Assembly: GCA_018228665.1 (NCBI GenBank)
Contig: CP073692.1
Location: 1,500,046-1,564,045, forward strand
Origin: Faecalicatena sp. Marseille-Q4148
Lineage (GTDB): Bacteria; Bacillota; Clostridia; Lachnospirales; Lachnospiraceae
DNA: 64,000 nt
Direction of reading: 5' to 3'
Position numbers and translations under genes: made by a program. Numbering within the stretch: the first letter of the stretch is position 1; each line of letters opens with the position of its first letter. This document shows positions 43,099 to 53,345 of this stretch, piece after piece. The notes beneath the pieces were generated by a model. That model was not told where the DNA came from. It searched no databases and worked only from the letters and a program-made list of their open reading frames with translations.

Positions 43099-45417
43099 CT
43101 ATTGTACAAGTGCCTTTTCCAGCACTTCCTTCATCTGAGAGACAGGAATAATTTCCAATCCCTTTGTTATTTCCTGTGACAATTCTTCAACATCCGGCTG
43201 ATTTTCCTTCGGTACAAGCACTGTCTTCATTCCAGCCTGTTTTGCTGCCAAAAGCTTCTCCTTCAATCCACCGATCGGAAGGACGCGCCCTCTCAGCGTG
43301 ATTTCTCCTGTCATCGCCAGATCTGCTCTGATTTTCCGCTCAGTTACCGCCGAAAAAATCGCTGTTGCCATAGTGATTCCGGCAGACGGTCCATCCTTCG
43401 GCACTGCACCTTCCGGAATGTGAATATGAATATCATGCTTTTCAAAAAAGTCTTCTGAGATTCCCTGGCTCTCGCTGATCGAACGGATATAGCTGATTCC
43501 GGTTCTGGCAGATTCTTTCATTACATCTCCAAGCTGTCCTGTCAGTTGGATTTCTCCCTTTCCCGGCATTACATTTACCTCAATCTGAAGCGTATCTCCA
43601 CCGACGCTTGTCCATGCAAGCCCGCGCACAATACCAATCTCATCCGTATCGTTTTTCATTTGCGTATGATATTTTTCTTTGCCAAGATAATGTGTCAGAT
43701 TCTGTTCTGTTACGCGAACGGTCTTCTTGTTCTGTTCCATAATTTCTCGCGCTGTTTTCCTTGCAATCGTTCCGATCAGCCGTTCCAATTGACGTACTCC
43801 TGCTTCTTTTGTATAACTTTCGGCAATTTTCCAAAGCGCATTTTTGCTAATTCTCAACTGCTCCGGCAAAAGACCGTTTTTCTCAATCTGCTTTGGCACA
43901 AGATGCTCTGTTGCAATATGCATTTTTTCATTTTCTGTATAGCTGCTGATTTCAATTACTTCCATACGGTCAAGCAGCGGTCTTGGAATCGTCTGCAGTG
44001 TATTTGCCGTCGTAATAAATAATACTTCTGACAAATCTACCGGAACCTCCAGATAATGATCCCGGAACTTCACATTCTGTTCTCCATCAAGAACTTCCAA
44101 CAATGCAGAAAATGTGTCGCCCTTATAGTCTGTGCTGACTTTATCGATTTCATCCAATAACATGACCGGATTTTTTACTCCGGCGCTTCTAAGACCATTG
44201 GCAATTCTTCCCGGCATTGCTCCCACATAAGTTTTTCTGTGTCCGCGAATTTCCGCTTCATCTCTGACGCCGCCAAGTGAAATACGCACATACGGCTTCT
44301 TTAATGCTCTTGCAAGTGATCTGGCGATGGACGTCTTTCCGGTTCCCGGCGGTCCCACAAGGCAAAGAATCGGACTGTCTCCCTTTTTCGTCAAGGCACG
44401 AACTGCAAGAAAATCCAAAATTCTGTCTTTCACTTCTTCCAGTCCATAGTGGTCTTCTTCCAGAACCTGTTTTGCAAACTTAAGATCTGTGCTGTCTTTG
44501 GCTGCCCGATTCCACGGCATCTCAAGCATCGTTTCAATATATGTTCGGATGACACCGTTCTCCGCGGTACTCCCGATTGTATTTTTAAACCGTTTAATTT
44601 CCTTTTTCAGCTTCTCTTTGACTTCCTCCGGAGCTTCCAGCCGCTCAGTTGCTTCCTCGAATTCTTCCGCATCTGACAGCGCTGCCTCATCGCCCAGTTC
44701 CTCCCGGATCAACTTTAACTGTTCCCGAAGAATATATTCTTTTTGATGCTGGTCAATCCGCTCCTTTACTTTGTATTGGATCTCTTCTTTAATATCCATA
44801 ATCTGCGTCTCTGTGGCAAGCTTCAGCGACAGCATCTCATAGCGCTTCATCAAATCGTCTTCATTCAAAAGCTGCTGAAGTTCTTCATACTGAAGCGGAA
44901 GGTTTGCTGAAATCTGCTCGATCAGTTCTTTTAAGTCTTTGATTGCCACAATTCTTGCAGCCAGCTCTTTCGTAATCCGAGGACTTTTCGCTCCATATTC
45001 CATAAACAGATCTTTTAACCCGCGGATCATTCCTTCAATATTTACCGGACTGCCAAGATCCGGAACATAATCTTCCAACGGCGTAATCTCTGCAGTCAGA
45101 TACGGCTCTGTCTGCTCTAATTTTACAAGCCGCGCCCTCTGTTCTCCGGTTACAAGTACTCTGAGAACGTTTTTCGGCATTTTTAATACTTGCTTTACTT
45201 TCGCAATAATCCCGACACTGTAAAGCTCTTCCTGATCCGGTGTGTCGGTATCTATTTTTTTCTGTGTCACGAGAAATACCGTCTGGTCATTAAGCATCGC
45301 TTCCTGAACGGCCTTTACAGACCGCTCACGGCTGATGTCAAAATGTACCACCATTTCCGGCATCACCGTCATCCCGCGCAGCGCCACCGCCGGCAGGATC
45401 TTTTTTTGCTCACTCAT
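43099..45417 (-). CDS. lon: ATP-dependent protease Lon
   Basis: The 772-residue LonA has an N-terminal substrate domain, a coiled-coil middle and an AAA module with GPPGTGKTS near residue 355 and LLDEIDKV. The C-terminal protease domain carries the catalytic dyad Ser678 (PKDGPSAG) and Lys721 (GGLKEKLLAA). Length and motifs are normal. It degrades damaged and regulatory proteins in the cytoplasm. It lies downstream of clpX, separated by a hairpin. Confidence 0.97.
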   Translation of the reverse strand: MSEQKKILPAVALRGMTVMPEMVVHFDISRERSVKAVQEAMLNDQTVFLVTQKKIDTDTPDQEELYSVGIIAKVKQVLKMPKNVLRVLVTGEQRARLVKLEQTEPYLTAEITPLEDYVPDLGSPVNIEGMIRGLKDLFMEYGAKSPRITKELAARIVAIKDLKELIEQISANLPLQYEELQQLLNEDDLMKRYEMLSLKLATETQIMDIKEEIQYKVKERIDQHQKEYILREQLKLIREELGDEAALSDAEEFEEATERLEAPEEVKEKLKKEIKRFKNTIGSTAENGVIRTYIETMLEMPWNRAAKDSTDLKFAKQVLEEDHYGLEEVKDRILDFLAVRALTKKGDSPILCLVGPPGTGKTSIARSLARALKKPYVRISLGGVRDEAEIRGHRKTYVGAMPGRIANGLRSAGVKNPVMLLDEIDKVSTDYKGDTFSALLEVLDGEQNVKFRDHYLEVPVDLSEVLFITTANTLQTIPRPLLDRMEVIEISSYTENEKMHIATEHLVPKQIEKNGLLPEQLRISKNALWKIAESYTKEAGVRQLERLIGTIARKTAREIMEQNKKTVRVTEQNLTHYLGKEKYHTQMKNDTDEIGIVRGLAWTSVGGDTLQIEVNVMPGKGEIQLTGQLGDVMKESARTGISYIRSISESQGISEDFFEKHDIHIHIPEGAVPKDGPSAGITMATAIFSAVTERKIRADLAMTGEITLRGRVLPIGGLKEKLLAAKQAGMKTVLVPKENQPDVEELSQEITKGLEIIPVSQMKEVLEKALVQ

Positions 45418-45453
45418 CCAAGTATCTCCTCTCTGTTGCTTTTATCGTAATAA

Positions 45454-45487
45454 CAGGCAGGCACTTATTCACACAAGTACCTGCCTG
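45454..45487 (-). terminator. hairpin between clpX and lon
   Basis: CAGGCAGG and CCTGCCTG form a strong stem extended past one mismatch by ACTT/AAGT. The following T-run is weak, so it may only attenuate transcription into lon. Confidence 0.55.
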
Positions 45488-45496
45488 ACATGTCAT

Positions 45497-46750
45497 TTAT
45501 GCGCTTTCGCCTGCTGCTACTGCTGTCGGAGAATATTCCGGTTCTCCTGTTCCTTCTACAGCAGCCTTTGTAATTCGGCAATAACTGATATTTTCATTTG
45601 ACGGTACTTTATACATGGTATCCATCATCGCCTTCTCCATAATTGCCCGAAGTCCCCTTGCTCCGGTCTTTCTGGAAATTGTGATATCTGCAATCGCTTC
45701 CAGCGCTTCCTGTGTAAACTCAAGTTTTACACCGTCAAGCTCCATCAGCTTCTGATACTGCTTCACGATAGAATTCTTCGGCTCCTGAAGAATCCGAAGC
45801 AGTGCCTCCCGGTCAAGAAGATCCAGTGTCACAACAACCGGAACACGTCCTACGAACTCCGGAATCATTCCGAATTTCACAAGATCCTGCGGCATCACTT
45901 CTTTCAAGACTGTGTCCATATCTCTCGACAGTTTCGATCCGACTTCCGCCTGGAATCCAATGGACTTCTTATCTGTTCTCGTCTCAATGATCTTATCAAT
46001 TCCTTCAAATGCTCCACCACAGATAAACAGAATATTTGTCGTATCAATCTGCATAAGTTCCTGATGCGGATGCTTTCTTCCTCCCTGCGGAGGAACTGAT
46101 GCAACAGTTCCCTCGAGAATCTTTAAAAGCGCCTGCTGCACACCTTCACCGGATACATCTCTTGTGATAGATGGATTTTCGGATTTTCTTGTAATCTTAT
46201 CAATCTCATCCAGATAAATAATTCCATATTCTGCACGCTGGATATCGCCGTCTGCTGCCTGGATCAGTTTCAGAAGAATGTTCTCCACATCTTCTCCAAC
46301 ATAGCCAGCCTCTGTCAGTGCAGTTGCATCTGCAATTGCAAACGGTACGTTAAGCATTCTTGCCAGCGTCTGCGCCAGCATTGTCTTACCGCATCCTGTC
46401 GGTCCAAGCAAAAGGATATTGCTCTTTTGAAGTTCTACACCGAGATCCCGCTCCGCCATAATCCGCTTATAATGATTATACACTGAAACTGCCAGAACCT
46501 TCTTTGCCTCATCCTGTCCGATGACATAATCATCAAGAAATGCTTTGATTTCTTCCGGTTTCATCAGATTAATATCATCGAAAATATTATCTTCTTCGTA
46601 TTCAAATTCTTCTTCAATAATCTCGGAACATATTTCCACACACTCATCACAGATAAATATGTTATTCGGTCCCGCAATTAGTTTTCTGACCTGGGACTGT
46701 GGTTTGTTGCAAAAAGAACATCTCACAGTGTCTCCTATTTTCGCTGCCAT
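45497..46750 (-). CDS. clpX: ClpX unfoldase subunit
   Basis: The 417-residue AAA+ unfoldase has an N-terminal zinc domain (CSFCNKPQ and CDECVEIC) and Walker [11 protein letters not shown] near residue 120. [10 protein letters not shown] is Walker B, and there is an IGF-type ClpP-contact loop (KSIGF). It feeds tagged and regulatory proteins to ClpP, encoded just upstream in the same direction. Confidence 0.97.
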   Translation of the reverse strand: MAAKIGDTVRCSFCNKPQSQVRKLIAGPNNIFICDECVEICSEIIEEEFEYEEDNIFDDINLMKPEEIKAFLDDYVIGQDEAKKVLAVSVYNHYKRIMAERDLGVELQKSNILLLGPTGCGKTMLAQTLARMLNVPFAIADATALTEAGYVGEDVENILLKLIQAADGDIQRAEYGIIYLDEIDKITRKSENPSITRDVSGEGVQQALLKILEGTVASVPPQGGRKHPHQELMQIDTTNILFICGGAFEGIDKIIETRTDKKSIGFQAEVGSKLSRDMDTVLKEVMPQDLVKFGMIPEFVGRVPVVVTLDLLDREALLRILQEPKNSIVKQYQKLMELDGVKLEFTQEALEAIADITISRKTGARGLRAIMEKAMMDTMYKVPSNENISYCRITKAAVEGTGEPEYSPTAVAAGESA

Positions 46751-46788
46751 TTCTTCACCTCAGCCATATTTCTATTGATAGACACAAA

Positions 46789-46813
46789 GGAGTTGCTCTA
46801 AGAGAACAACTCC
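46789..46813 (-). terminator. hairpin between clpP and clpX
   Basis: GGAGTTG and CAACTCC form a 7-base stem, followed on the minus strand by only TTTGTG. It is likely an attenuator or an RNA-stabilising structure rather than a full stop. Confidence 0.4.
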
Positions 46814-46825
46814 CAGTGTGTAAGA

Positions 46826-47407
46826 TTAACGACTTGTAACAACTTCGTCAATCAATCCATACTCTTTTGCTTCCTGAGCGCTCATGAAATTATCGCGCTC
46901 TGTATCTCTCTGGATTACCTCCAGCGGCTGTCCCGTATTTGCAGCCAGAATTGTGTTTAACTTATGACGGGTTTTAATAATATGTTCTGCAGCGATCTGA
47001 ATCTCTGTTGCCTGTCCCTGCGCACCGCCGGATGGCTGATGGATCATAATCTCTGCATTCGGAAGTGCAAGACGCTTTCCTTTTGTACCGCCTGACAGCA
47101 GGAAAGAGCCCATACTTGCGGCCATTCCCATACACATTGTAGATACATCACATTTGATGTACTGCATTGTATCATAAATTGCCATTCCTGCTGTAACAGA
47201 TCCTCCCGGACTGTTAATATACATATGAATATCCTTATCCGGATCTTCTGCTTCCAGAAACAGGAGCTGCGCCACAATTACGCTCGCCAATCCATCTGTT
47301 ACTTCCTCTCCAAGAAAAATAATACGCTCTTTTAACAGTCTGGAATAAATATCGTAAGAACGCTCTCCGCGGCTGTTTTGTTCAATGACATAAGGAATTA
47401 CGCTCAT
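46826..47407 (-). CDS. clpP: ClpP protease subunit
   Basis: The 193-residue serine protease has catalytic Ser98 in MGMAASMGS, His123 in [10 protein letters not shown] and Asp171 in ERDNFMS. The N-terminus lacks a long propeptide. It forms the tetradecameric chamber used by ClpX. It follows tig by 47 bases. Confidence 0.97.
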   Translation of the reverse strand: MSVIPYVIEQNSRGERSYDIYSRLLKERIIFLGEEVTDGLASVIVAQLLFLEAEDPDKDIHMYINSPGGSVTAGMAIYDTMQYIKCDVSTMCMGMAASMGSFLLSGGTKGKRLALPNAEIMIHQPSGGAQGQATEIQIAAEHIIKTRHKLNTILAANTGQPLEVIQRDTERDNFMSAQEAKEYGLIDEVVTSR

Positions 47408-47454
47408 ATATCTGCCTCCATCTTTCTATAAACATTTCAAATTTGAAACGGTTC

Positions 47455-48741
47455 TTACTCTTCTACTGCATTCTCAGCAACAAATGTAACCGCTTCCTGA
47501 ACAGCCATATCTGCTTTCATCTGCTCTTTCTCACGGTCTCCCATGAATCCTAACAGCTTATCTGCTTCCATTCCGTAAGCTTTTGCCATCTTCTCGATCT
47601 CTTCCATGAACTTCTCTTCGCTCACTTCAATGTTCTCTGCTGCAACGATTGCTTCAAGAACAAGTCTTGTCTGGATTCTCTTAAGAGCCTGTGGGCGCAG
47701 TTCTTCTATCATCTGCTCTGCTGTCACACCTGTAAACTGGAAGTACTGATCCATTGTAAGTCCCTGCTGCTGAATTCTCTGTGCAAAATCATTTGCCATC
47801 TGATTCGCTTCTGTATCGATCATTGCTTCTGGAATCTCCATCTGCGCATTCTCTACTGCTTTTTCTACTGCCTGGTCTTCTCTCTTTCTCTTACCGTCAG
47901 CAGCTTTCTGCTCTTTGATCTTTGCTTTTGTATCAGCTTTTAATTCCTCTAATGTTGCAAATTCAGAAATCTCTGCTGCAAATTCATCATCTAATTCCGG
48001 AACTTCTTTTACGCTGATCTTATGTACTGTACATTTGAATACAGCCGGTTTGCCCTTTAATTCTTCTGCATGGTAATCTTCCGGGAATGTTACATTTACT
48101 TCTGTCTCTTTCTCAAGCTCTGCTCCGATCAGCTGTTCTTCGAATCCCGGAATGAAAGCTCCTGATCCGATTGTCAGTGGATAGTTCTCGCCTTTTCCGC
48201 CTTCAAATGCAACGCCGTCAACAAATCCTTCAAAATCAAGAACAACATCATCTTTATCCTGAACTGCACGATCTGTTACTTCAACGATTCTTGCATTCTT
48301 TTCAGCTTCCTGAGTTAATTTTTCTTCGATTTCTTTTGCTGTTACGCGTGTAGATGTCTTATCTACTTTCAGTCCTTTATATTCTCCAAGTGTTACTTCC
48401 GGTTTCACTGCTACTTCTGCTGTGAAGATGAAAGATTTTCCTTTTTCAATCTGTGTTACTTCGATCTTCGGCTGAGAAACGATCTCGATCTCTGCTTCAT
48501 CATATGCTTTTGCATACTCTCTCTGAATCAGAGCATTTGCTGCATCGTCAAAGAAGATTTCTGCTCCGTACATTTTCTCTACCATTGCGCGAGGAGCTTT
48601 TCCTTTACGGAATCCCGGAAGGCTGATGTTTTTCTTCTGTTTGTTATATGCACCCTGAAGTGCTTTCTCAAATTCTTCTGCTGAAACTTCGATTGTAAGT
48701 TTTGCCATGTTTTTTTCTAATTTTTCCACCTGTAAACTCAT
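47455..48741 (-). CDS. tig: trigger factor
   Basis: The 428-residue ribosome-bound chaperone has the ribosome-docking GFRKGKAPR loop near residue 45 and the FKBP-type prolyl isomerase domain around residues 150-240 (DDVVLDFEGFVDG, LTIGSGAFIPGFEEQLIG). A long helical C-terminal domain follows. It heads the tig-clpP-clpX-lon-engB series. Confidence 0.96.
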   Translation of the reverse strand: MSLQVEKLEKNMAKLTIEVSAEEFEKALQGAYNKQKKNISLPGFRKGKAPRAMVEKMYGAEIFFDDAANALIQREYAKAYDEAEIEIVSQPKIEVTQIEKGKSFIFTAEVAVKPEVTLGEYKGLKVDKTSTRVTAKEIEEKLTQEAEKNARIVEVTDRAVQDKDDVVLDFEGFVDGVAFEGGKGENYPLTIGSGAFIPGFEEQLIGAELEKETEVNVTFPEDYHAEELKGKPAVFKCTVHKISVKEVPELDDEFAAEISEFATLEELKADTKAKIKEQKAADGKRKREDQAVEKAVENAQMEIPEAMIDTEANQMANDFAQRIQQQGLTMDQYFQFTGVTAEQMIEELRPQALKRIQTRLVLEAIVAAENIEVSEEKFMEEIEKMAKAYGMEADKLLGFMGDREKEQMKADMAVQEAVTFVAENAVEE

Positions 48742-48856
48742 TTTTAGTGTTTCCTCCTTAAAATATATGCTTTCCGGCTGCTGCTCAGCCGTACTTAATG
48801 CCTAATATACATACTCGCAATCATTGAATTAGTATATCATAAAGTCTTTCAAAATG

Positions 48857-49540
48857 CTAGTCTTGAATTTCATCTAAACGCAGTATTTTTACGATTAATT
48901 CATCAAGATCTTCATCTGCAATAGCATATTCCTTCTTTTCATTCCTTGCAACGGTTACTTTCAGTGTCTTTTCTTTCCCATAGCTGATTTCTTTCCAATA
49001 GGTATTCAGAAGTTCATAGGAATGGCGGATAAACTCTGTCTGCATCTGTTCATTGATTTCTTTCTCAGTTCCCTTGTACTCTCCGTTTTTTGCTTTCTGC
49101 ATGATCTCTTCCGAGTCCTGCTGTACTCCTGTTACAAATTTAGGAAATACATCCACCGGTTCATACTCTACAGAAACTTCATATTCATGTTTTCCCGTTT
49201 CTTCAACTTCTGTCACTTCATAGCGCATTACAAGGAAAATCTGTCTGCATACTTCGATAAAATCGTTCCGCATTCCTTCGCTGACCTGCATTCCACCGAT
49301 AATATTGCGATCAACAAATGAAATAATCTCTGTCTCGTATTCCTTCTCAAGATCCGCTTTCGTTTCTTTCTCCGTAAAAGTCAAAGCCTTCGTCACATCT
49401 CCCTGAAACATCTGGTCCAGCTTCGCTTCTACAAATCCTTTTGCATCAAATGCCTTCCCACAGGCAGTCAGCGCTCCTGCAGTAAAAAACAGCATAAGAA
49501 TCATTCCGGCAAATTTCTGTAATCTTTTTATTTTCCTCAT
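48857..49540 (-). CDS. predicted lipoprotein of unknown function
   Basis: I place the start at 49540 (MRKIKRLQKFAGMIL), preceded by AGAGGTGG. A hydrophobic segment ends in a LTACG lipobox with Cys near residue 27. The mature protein is helical and acidic, with FVEAKLDQMFQGDVTKALTFT and a C-terminal NEKKEYAIADEDLDELI. The pattern resembles DUF5105-like lipoproteins, but I cannot assign it firmly. It ends about 115 bases before the tig promoter region. Confidence 0.8.
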   Translation of the reverse strand: MRKIKRLQKFAGMILMLFFTAGALTACGKAFDAKGFVEAKLDQMFQGDVTKALTFTEKETKADLEKEYETEIISFVDRNIIGGMQVSEGMRNDFIEVCRQIFLVMRYEVTEVEETGKHEYEVSVEYEPVDVFPKFVTGVQQDSEEIMQKAKNGEYKGTEKEINEQMQTEFIRHSYELLNTYWKEISYGKEKTLKVTVARNEKKEYAIADEDLDELIVKILRLDEIQD

Positions 49541-49743
49541 TTTCCACCTCTGTCTCACCGCGTTTTCTATGCTTTTCTGAAAAAGAATCTATCTTGCATT
49601 TTACCAAAGCCACTTAGAAATTTCAAGTAAAAGGACATTTGTACTTCCCGGTTCTTCTCTCCTTTACATTTCCTTTGTCCTGTATTATGATACTCTGGTA
49701 GAAAATATCAGACATCAGCTAATTGTCAAAGGAGATTCAGCCA

Positions 49744-50187
49744 ATGGAAATCGAACGCAAATATCTTATCCACACCCTGCCGGAGAATCTGGAAAACTAT
49801 CCGCACCGTATAATCGAACAAGGGTACTTATCCACCGAACCGGTTGTCCGTATCCGCCGCGACAACGATGAATATATATTAACTTATAAGTCAAAAGGGC
49901 TTATGGTGCGGGAAGAATATAATCTTCCCCTTACAAAAGACTCCTACATGCATTTGCGTGAGAAAATCGACGGACGTCTCATTATAAAAAAACGTTATCT
50001 GATTCCTCTTGCAAATGAATTAACCATCGAACTTGACATATTCGGCGGCGATCTTGCGCCGCTTATGTTGGCAGAAGTGGAATTTCCGGACGAAACTTCC
50101 GCTAACAGCTTCACTCCGCCTAAATGGTTCGGAGAAGACGTAACATTTTCCGGCGAATACCATAACAGCCGGCTCAGCCGGATCTAA
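49744..50187 (+). CDS. CYTH-domain protein
   Basis: The 147-residue protein starts at the ATG at 49744 after AAAGGAG and begins MEIERKYLIH, the EIERK signature of the CYTH tunnel fold. RIRRDNDEYILTYKSKG, EEYNLPL, KKRYLIP and ELDIFGGDLAPLMLAEVEF supply the alternating basic and acidic residues lining the tunnel. Such proteins hydrolyse triphosphates such as tripolyphosphate, or act as cyclases. Its size and the lack of a partner domain favour a triphosphate tunnel hydrolase. Confidence 0.88.
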   Translation: MEIERKYLIHTLPENLENYPHRIIEQGYLSTEPVVRIRRDNDEYILTYKSKGLMVREEYNLPLTKDSYMHLREKIDGRLIIKKRYLIPLANELTIELDIFGGDLAPLMLAEVEFPDETSANSFTPPKWFGEDVTFSGEYHNSRLSRI

Positions 50188-50194
50188 CAGACAA

Positions 50195-50232
50195 AGCGCC
50201 GTAAACTCCTTGATTGGATCTGCTACGGCGCT
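50195..50232. terminator. bidirectional terminator
   Basis: AGCGCCGTA and TACGGCGCT form a perfect 9-base stem between the CYTH gene and the convergent solute-binding gene, with a short T-rich stretch after it. Confidence 0.7.
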
Positions 50233-50293
50233 CTTGTTATAGAACCTATTCTCAATTTTTTCAGATTATAACTGCTTTTTGCATTTCTTGTTA

Positions 50294-51562
50294 CTATTCC
50301 TGCAATTGCATTTTCATCAGATCATAACGCTTTTTCGCAAAATCTTTCATTGTCATATGATTTTCCGGTTTAAAATGTGCAGCCTCCATATACGAATCCG
50401 CCAATGTTTTTTCAATATCAGAATAAAATCTTACCGTTTCAATTTGTTTATTCATTTCTCTGATCTGGTTCGCATCTTGAGCATTTATATCTTCCAGTTT
50501 TTTTTCTAAAGCATTTTCATGCACCGGGAATTGATCCTTTTCCGCCAGAAATCCCGCACCATATACAATGTCATTTTCTTTCATGCCCTGTCCTGTCATA
50601 ATTTCATCACTCAACAATGTATCCAAAAATGAAAATGCTTCTTCTGGTTGTTCTGTATTTCTATTCACTGCAGCATACAGCGTTACATTCGCGGTAATTC
50701 CACTGTCGATATTTTTTACCGGCCATAATGCATGCGTTTTATCCTTCTCACCCTTCAAAAGGGGAACAGTATTCTGCAAATTCGGTCCTGCCAAAACTTT
50801 ATTCATATTTTCTGCACTTTGGATTTCTTCTGTAAGTTTTGAACCTGCTTCACTAAAAACAAACGCTTTTTCAAGTTGTTCTGTCAACATATCCTCTGAC
50901 AGCAGAAGCTTTTCTTGTTCATAATCAGCAATTTTTCCCACAGCATATCGAAACTGTATTGCCATCGTCCCCCATAAGTCGCATTGCAGCATCTCATTTT
51001 CGGTATTCATAAGATCATTCCAGTTATCAGGAAAATCCCGGATCATTTCTCCCATCTCTCCCGGATATGCATAGAGCCCATATTCATAATAAAGCGGTAA
51101 AATAACTTGTCCTTCCTCTGTCTGTCCTGCTTTCATAATTGTAGAATTCCAGTTATTCAAATTCATATATTTCGCATCCTGAATATACTCGTCCAATGGC
51201 AAAAATGTATCTGTGTACATGATTTTCTCCGGATTAGGAAATAGCACATTCTGTTTCTCAGAAGCCATTGGATTGATACCGGACAAAATAAAGATATCCG
51301 GACCTTCACCAGACATAATTTCCGTCCGTAATTCAGAGAGCTTGATTTCATTTTCCGCAGTATTTGGAGGTAAAACAAGAAATTCTATTCTTGTTCCTTT
51401 ATTTTGTTTTTCCCACAATTTTGCAATCGTGTCTAAATGCATTTTTACACTCTCTTCTGTGCAAACTGTTACTACATTTTCTTCTGTTTCTTTATTACTG
51501 CATCCGGCTAACCCACAAAATACGCATACGCTAAATAAAAATACTTTACTTTTTTTCTTCAT
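50294..51562 (-). CDS. ABC sugar-binding lipoprotein, second system
   Basis: The 422-residue family 1 binding protein has a signal ending in CGLAGCSNKET (Cys near residue 21). The periplasmic-binding-like fold includes IAKLWEKQNKGTRIEF, GEGPDIFILSG, LPLDEYIQD and AAVNRNTEQPEEAFSFLDTLLS. It is the last gene of a four-gene unit rather than the first, which is unusual. Its start overlaps the end of the membrane-protein gene upstream. The ligand is unknown, and no glycosidase lies nearby. Confidence 0.88.
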   Translation of the reverse strand: MKKKSKVFLFSVCVFCGLAGCSNKETEENVVTVCTEESVKMHLDTIAKLWEKQNKGTRIEFLVLPPNTAENEIKLSELRTEIMSGEGPDIFILSGINPMASEKQNVLFPNPEKIMYTDTFLPLDEYIQDAKYMNLNNWNSTIMKAGQTEEGQVILPLYYEYGLYAYPGEMGEMIRDFPDNWNDLMNTENEMLQCDLWGTMAIQFRYAVGKIADYEQEKLLLSEDMLTEQLEKAFVFSEAGSKLTEEIQSAENMNKVLAGPNLQNTVPLLKGEKDKTHALWPVKNIDSGITANVTLYAAVNRNTEQPEEAFSFLDTLLSDEIMTGQGMKENDIVYGAGFLAEKDQFPVHENALEKKLEDINAQDANQIREMNKQIETVRFYSDIEKTLADSYMEAAHFKPENHMTMKDFAKKRYDLMKMQLQE

Positions 51563-52562
51563 ACATACCGCCTCCTCTCTTCCGATACCATTTTCTTCCT
51601 ACAAGCAACAGAACTCCTGCTACAGCTCCGATACCTATCATTATAATTGATATGATACTATTTTGACTAAACTCCTGTATCACGCTAAGCGCCTCTGTGC
51701 TTTGAAGTTGCCTTAATGCCTGAAATACTTCTGTCAGTTCTTTTTGATAATAGCTTAGTTCGAATATATTTTGTCTCGGTAAGAATGCTGAAGGCAGGGC
51801 AAGTTTTTCAGTGATCTTCTGAAATATAACAAGTAAAAAAAGAACACTTCCGCCATAAATGCTTATCCTGAATTTGTTATTTTTACAGTTTTTTATACTG
51901 CTCCAACTGCCGATCCAGAGGAAAATCATAATAATGCTTATTGCCAAAAGAATTGATATCTGTGGAAAACTTTTTCCTAAACTTCTAATATCTTCTAAAT
52001 GCCAGATACGCACATTTTCTGAAAGATTTAGTTCATCTTTCAGCTGCTTTTCAATAAAAGGACTTTGTCCTTGATACGAAATCATCATAGCATCTTGATT
52101 TTCTGCTAATATAGTGACTTTGTCCCACATATTTTCTTTTTCATTCAAACCATTTTCAGGAATTTCTCTCATTCCTTTTATCAAATAATTTTCTGTCTTT
52201 CCTACAATCTGTGAAATTGCTCTAATACGCGTTCCCTGCATAACCGGCTTCGATGCATAAACGATATATTTTTCAAAGCTTCCCGAAATTATAACTTTAC
52301 CGTCAACTATCTGATAATCTTCCGGCGCAACTTCTTCCAAATATGTTCCTGAATTCCAGCCACTGCCTTTTATTTCTTTGTATAAATGCACTCCTGTCTC
52401 ATCTGTCTCCAAAGACGAATACGGTAGTTCTAATATTCCATCATTATTACTTTCTGCGACTATAACCTGCGCTGTCATCTGTTCTTCAATCCACAATGAT
52501 AAAAATGTACAAAGAATTAATCCACAAATTACCGGCAAAAACATATATATAACTTTTCTCAT
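51546..52562 (-). CDS. unrecognised membrane protein inside the second importer operon
   Basis: Starting at 52562 (MRKVIYMFLPVICGL; two bases after the upstream permease stop), the 338-residue protein has an N-terminal membrane helix and an outside domain of about 170 residues (SSLETDETGVHLYKEIKG, GKVIISGSFEKYIVYASKP). Two further helices near residues 205-225 and 235-255 and one near 310-330 follow. Its last codons overlap the solute-binding gene. I recognise no family. Position suggests an accessory subunit of this importer or a sensor of its ligand. Confidence 0.75.
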   Translation of the reverse strand: MRKVIYMFLPVICGLILCTFLSLWIEEQMTAQVIVAESNNDGILELPYSSLETDETGVHLYKEIKGSGWNSGTYLEEVAPEDYQIVDGKVIISGSFEKYIVYASKPVMQGTRIRAISQIVGKTENYLIKGMREIPENGLNEKENMWDKVTILAENQDAMMISYQGQSPFIEKQLKDELNLSENVRIWHLEDIRSLGKSFPQISILLAISIIMIFLWIGSWSSIKNCKNNKFRISIYGGSVLFLLVIFQKITEKLALPSAFLPRQNIFELSYYQKELTEVFQALRQLQSTEALSVIQEFSQNSIISIIMIGIGAVAGVLLLVGRKWYRKRGGGMYEEKK

Positions 52563-52563
52563 A

Positions 52564-53343
52564 TTACTTCGCCTCCCCCGGTACAATCCCCTCTACCAGT
52601 TCCTTATTAAAGCAAGAAAAGAAAAAGAGTGGCGGCAGGAATACAAGAATACATCCTGTGAGCTGCTGTGTAAGCGTTTCTGCCGATGCATATGCAAGTG
52701 CAACTGAAAGCGGATATTTCTGAAAGTCTTTTAAATATGCAATCGGCTGCTCCACCATATTCCACGCATCCAGAAACGATAACAGTCCGACACATACAAT
52801 ACTTCCTTTGACGATTGGCGCTGCTACACAAACAATGACCTGAATCAGCGAACATCCATCCAGCTTTGCCGCATCGATCACTTCATTAGATACTGCTTTA
52901 AAACTCTGTGTCATAATAAAAGTTCCGAGCGGCACAAAAATCATGGGAAAGATCAGCGCCTTATCTGTTCCAAGAAGGTCCAATCTGTCAAGAATAATAT
53001 AATTTGGAATCAGTGTTACCTGAAGAGGAAGTACCATCAAAATCATCAAAAAGAAAAACATCGCCTGTTTTCCGGCAAATTCATATTTTGCGAAACCAAA
53101 TCCTGCCAGTACAGATACTGCTACCTGCCCTGCCACAATACAGAAACAAATACCGAGACTTCTCCAAAAACGGATCAAATACTGAGACGTTCCGAGAAAC
53201 ACATCATAATATGACTGAAAAGAGATTCCACTTCCCAGCTGCCAGAAGCTTCTGACAAAAATTAATAAAAACGGCACAATACAAATCATTACAAGAAGTG
53301 AAGCAAACAGCGTATGTAGTATGTGAAGAGATGTTTTTTTCAT
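52564..53343 (-). CDS. ABC sugar importer permease, MalG type, second system
   Basis: Starting at 53343 (MKKTSLHILHTLFASLL; GGGAGG 7 bases upstream), the permease has about 259 residues and six hydrophobic segments. The EAA-like loop VIDAAKLDGCSLIQVIVCVAAP lies in the second half. It begins two bases after the partner's stop. Otherwise it is a standard CUT1 permease. Confidence 0.88.
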   Translation of the reverse strand: MKKTSLHILHTLFASLLVMICIVPFLLIFVRSFWQLGSGISFQSYYDVFLGTSQYLIRFWRSLGICFCIVAGQVAVSVLAGFGFAKYEFAGKQAMFFFLMILMVLPLQVTLIPNYIILDRLDLLGTDKALIFPMIFVPLGTFIMTQSFKAVSNEVIDAAKLDGCSLIQVIVCVAAPIVKGSIVCVGLLSFLDAWNMVEQPIAYLKDFQKYPLSVALAYASAETLTQQLTGCILVFLPPLFFFSCFNKELVEGIVPGEAK

Positions 53344-53345
53344 TT

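Noticed and set aside
47435-47448. Perfect palindrome TTTCAAATTTGAAA between tig and clpP as an operator
   Set aside because: It lies inside the tig-clpP gap with no promoter elements recognised nearby and does not match CtsR or HrcA sites; chance in AT-rich sequence is likely.
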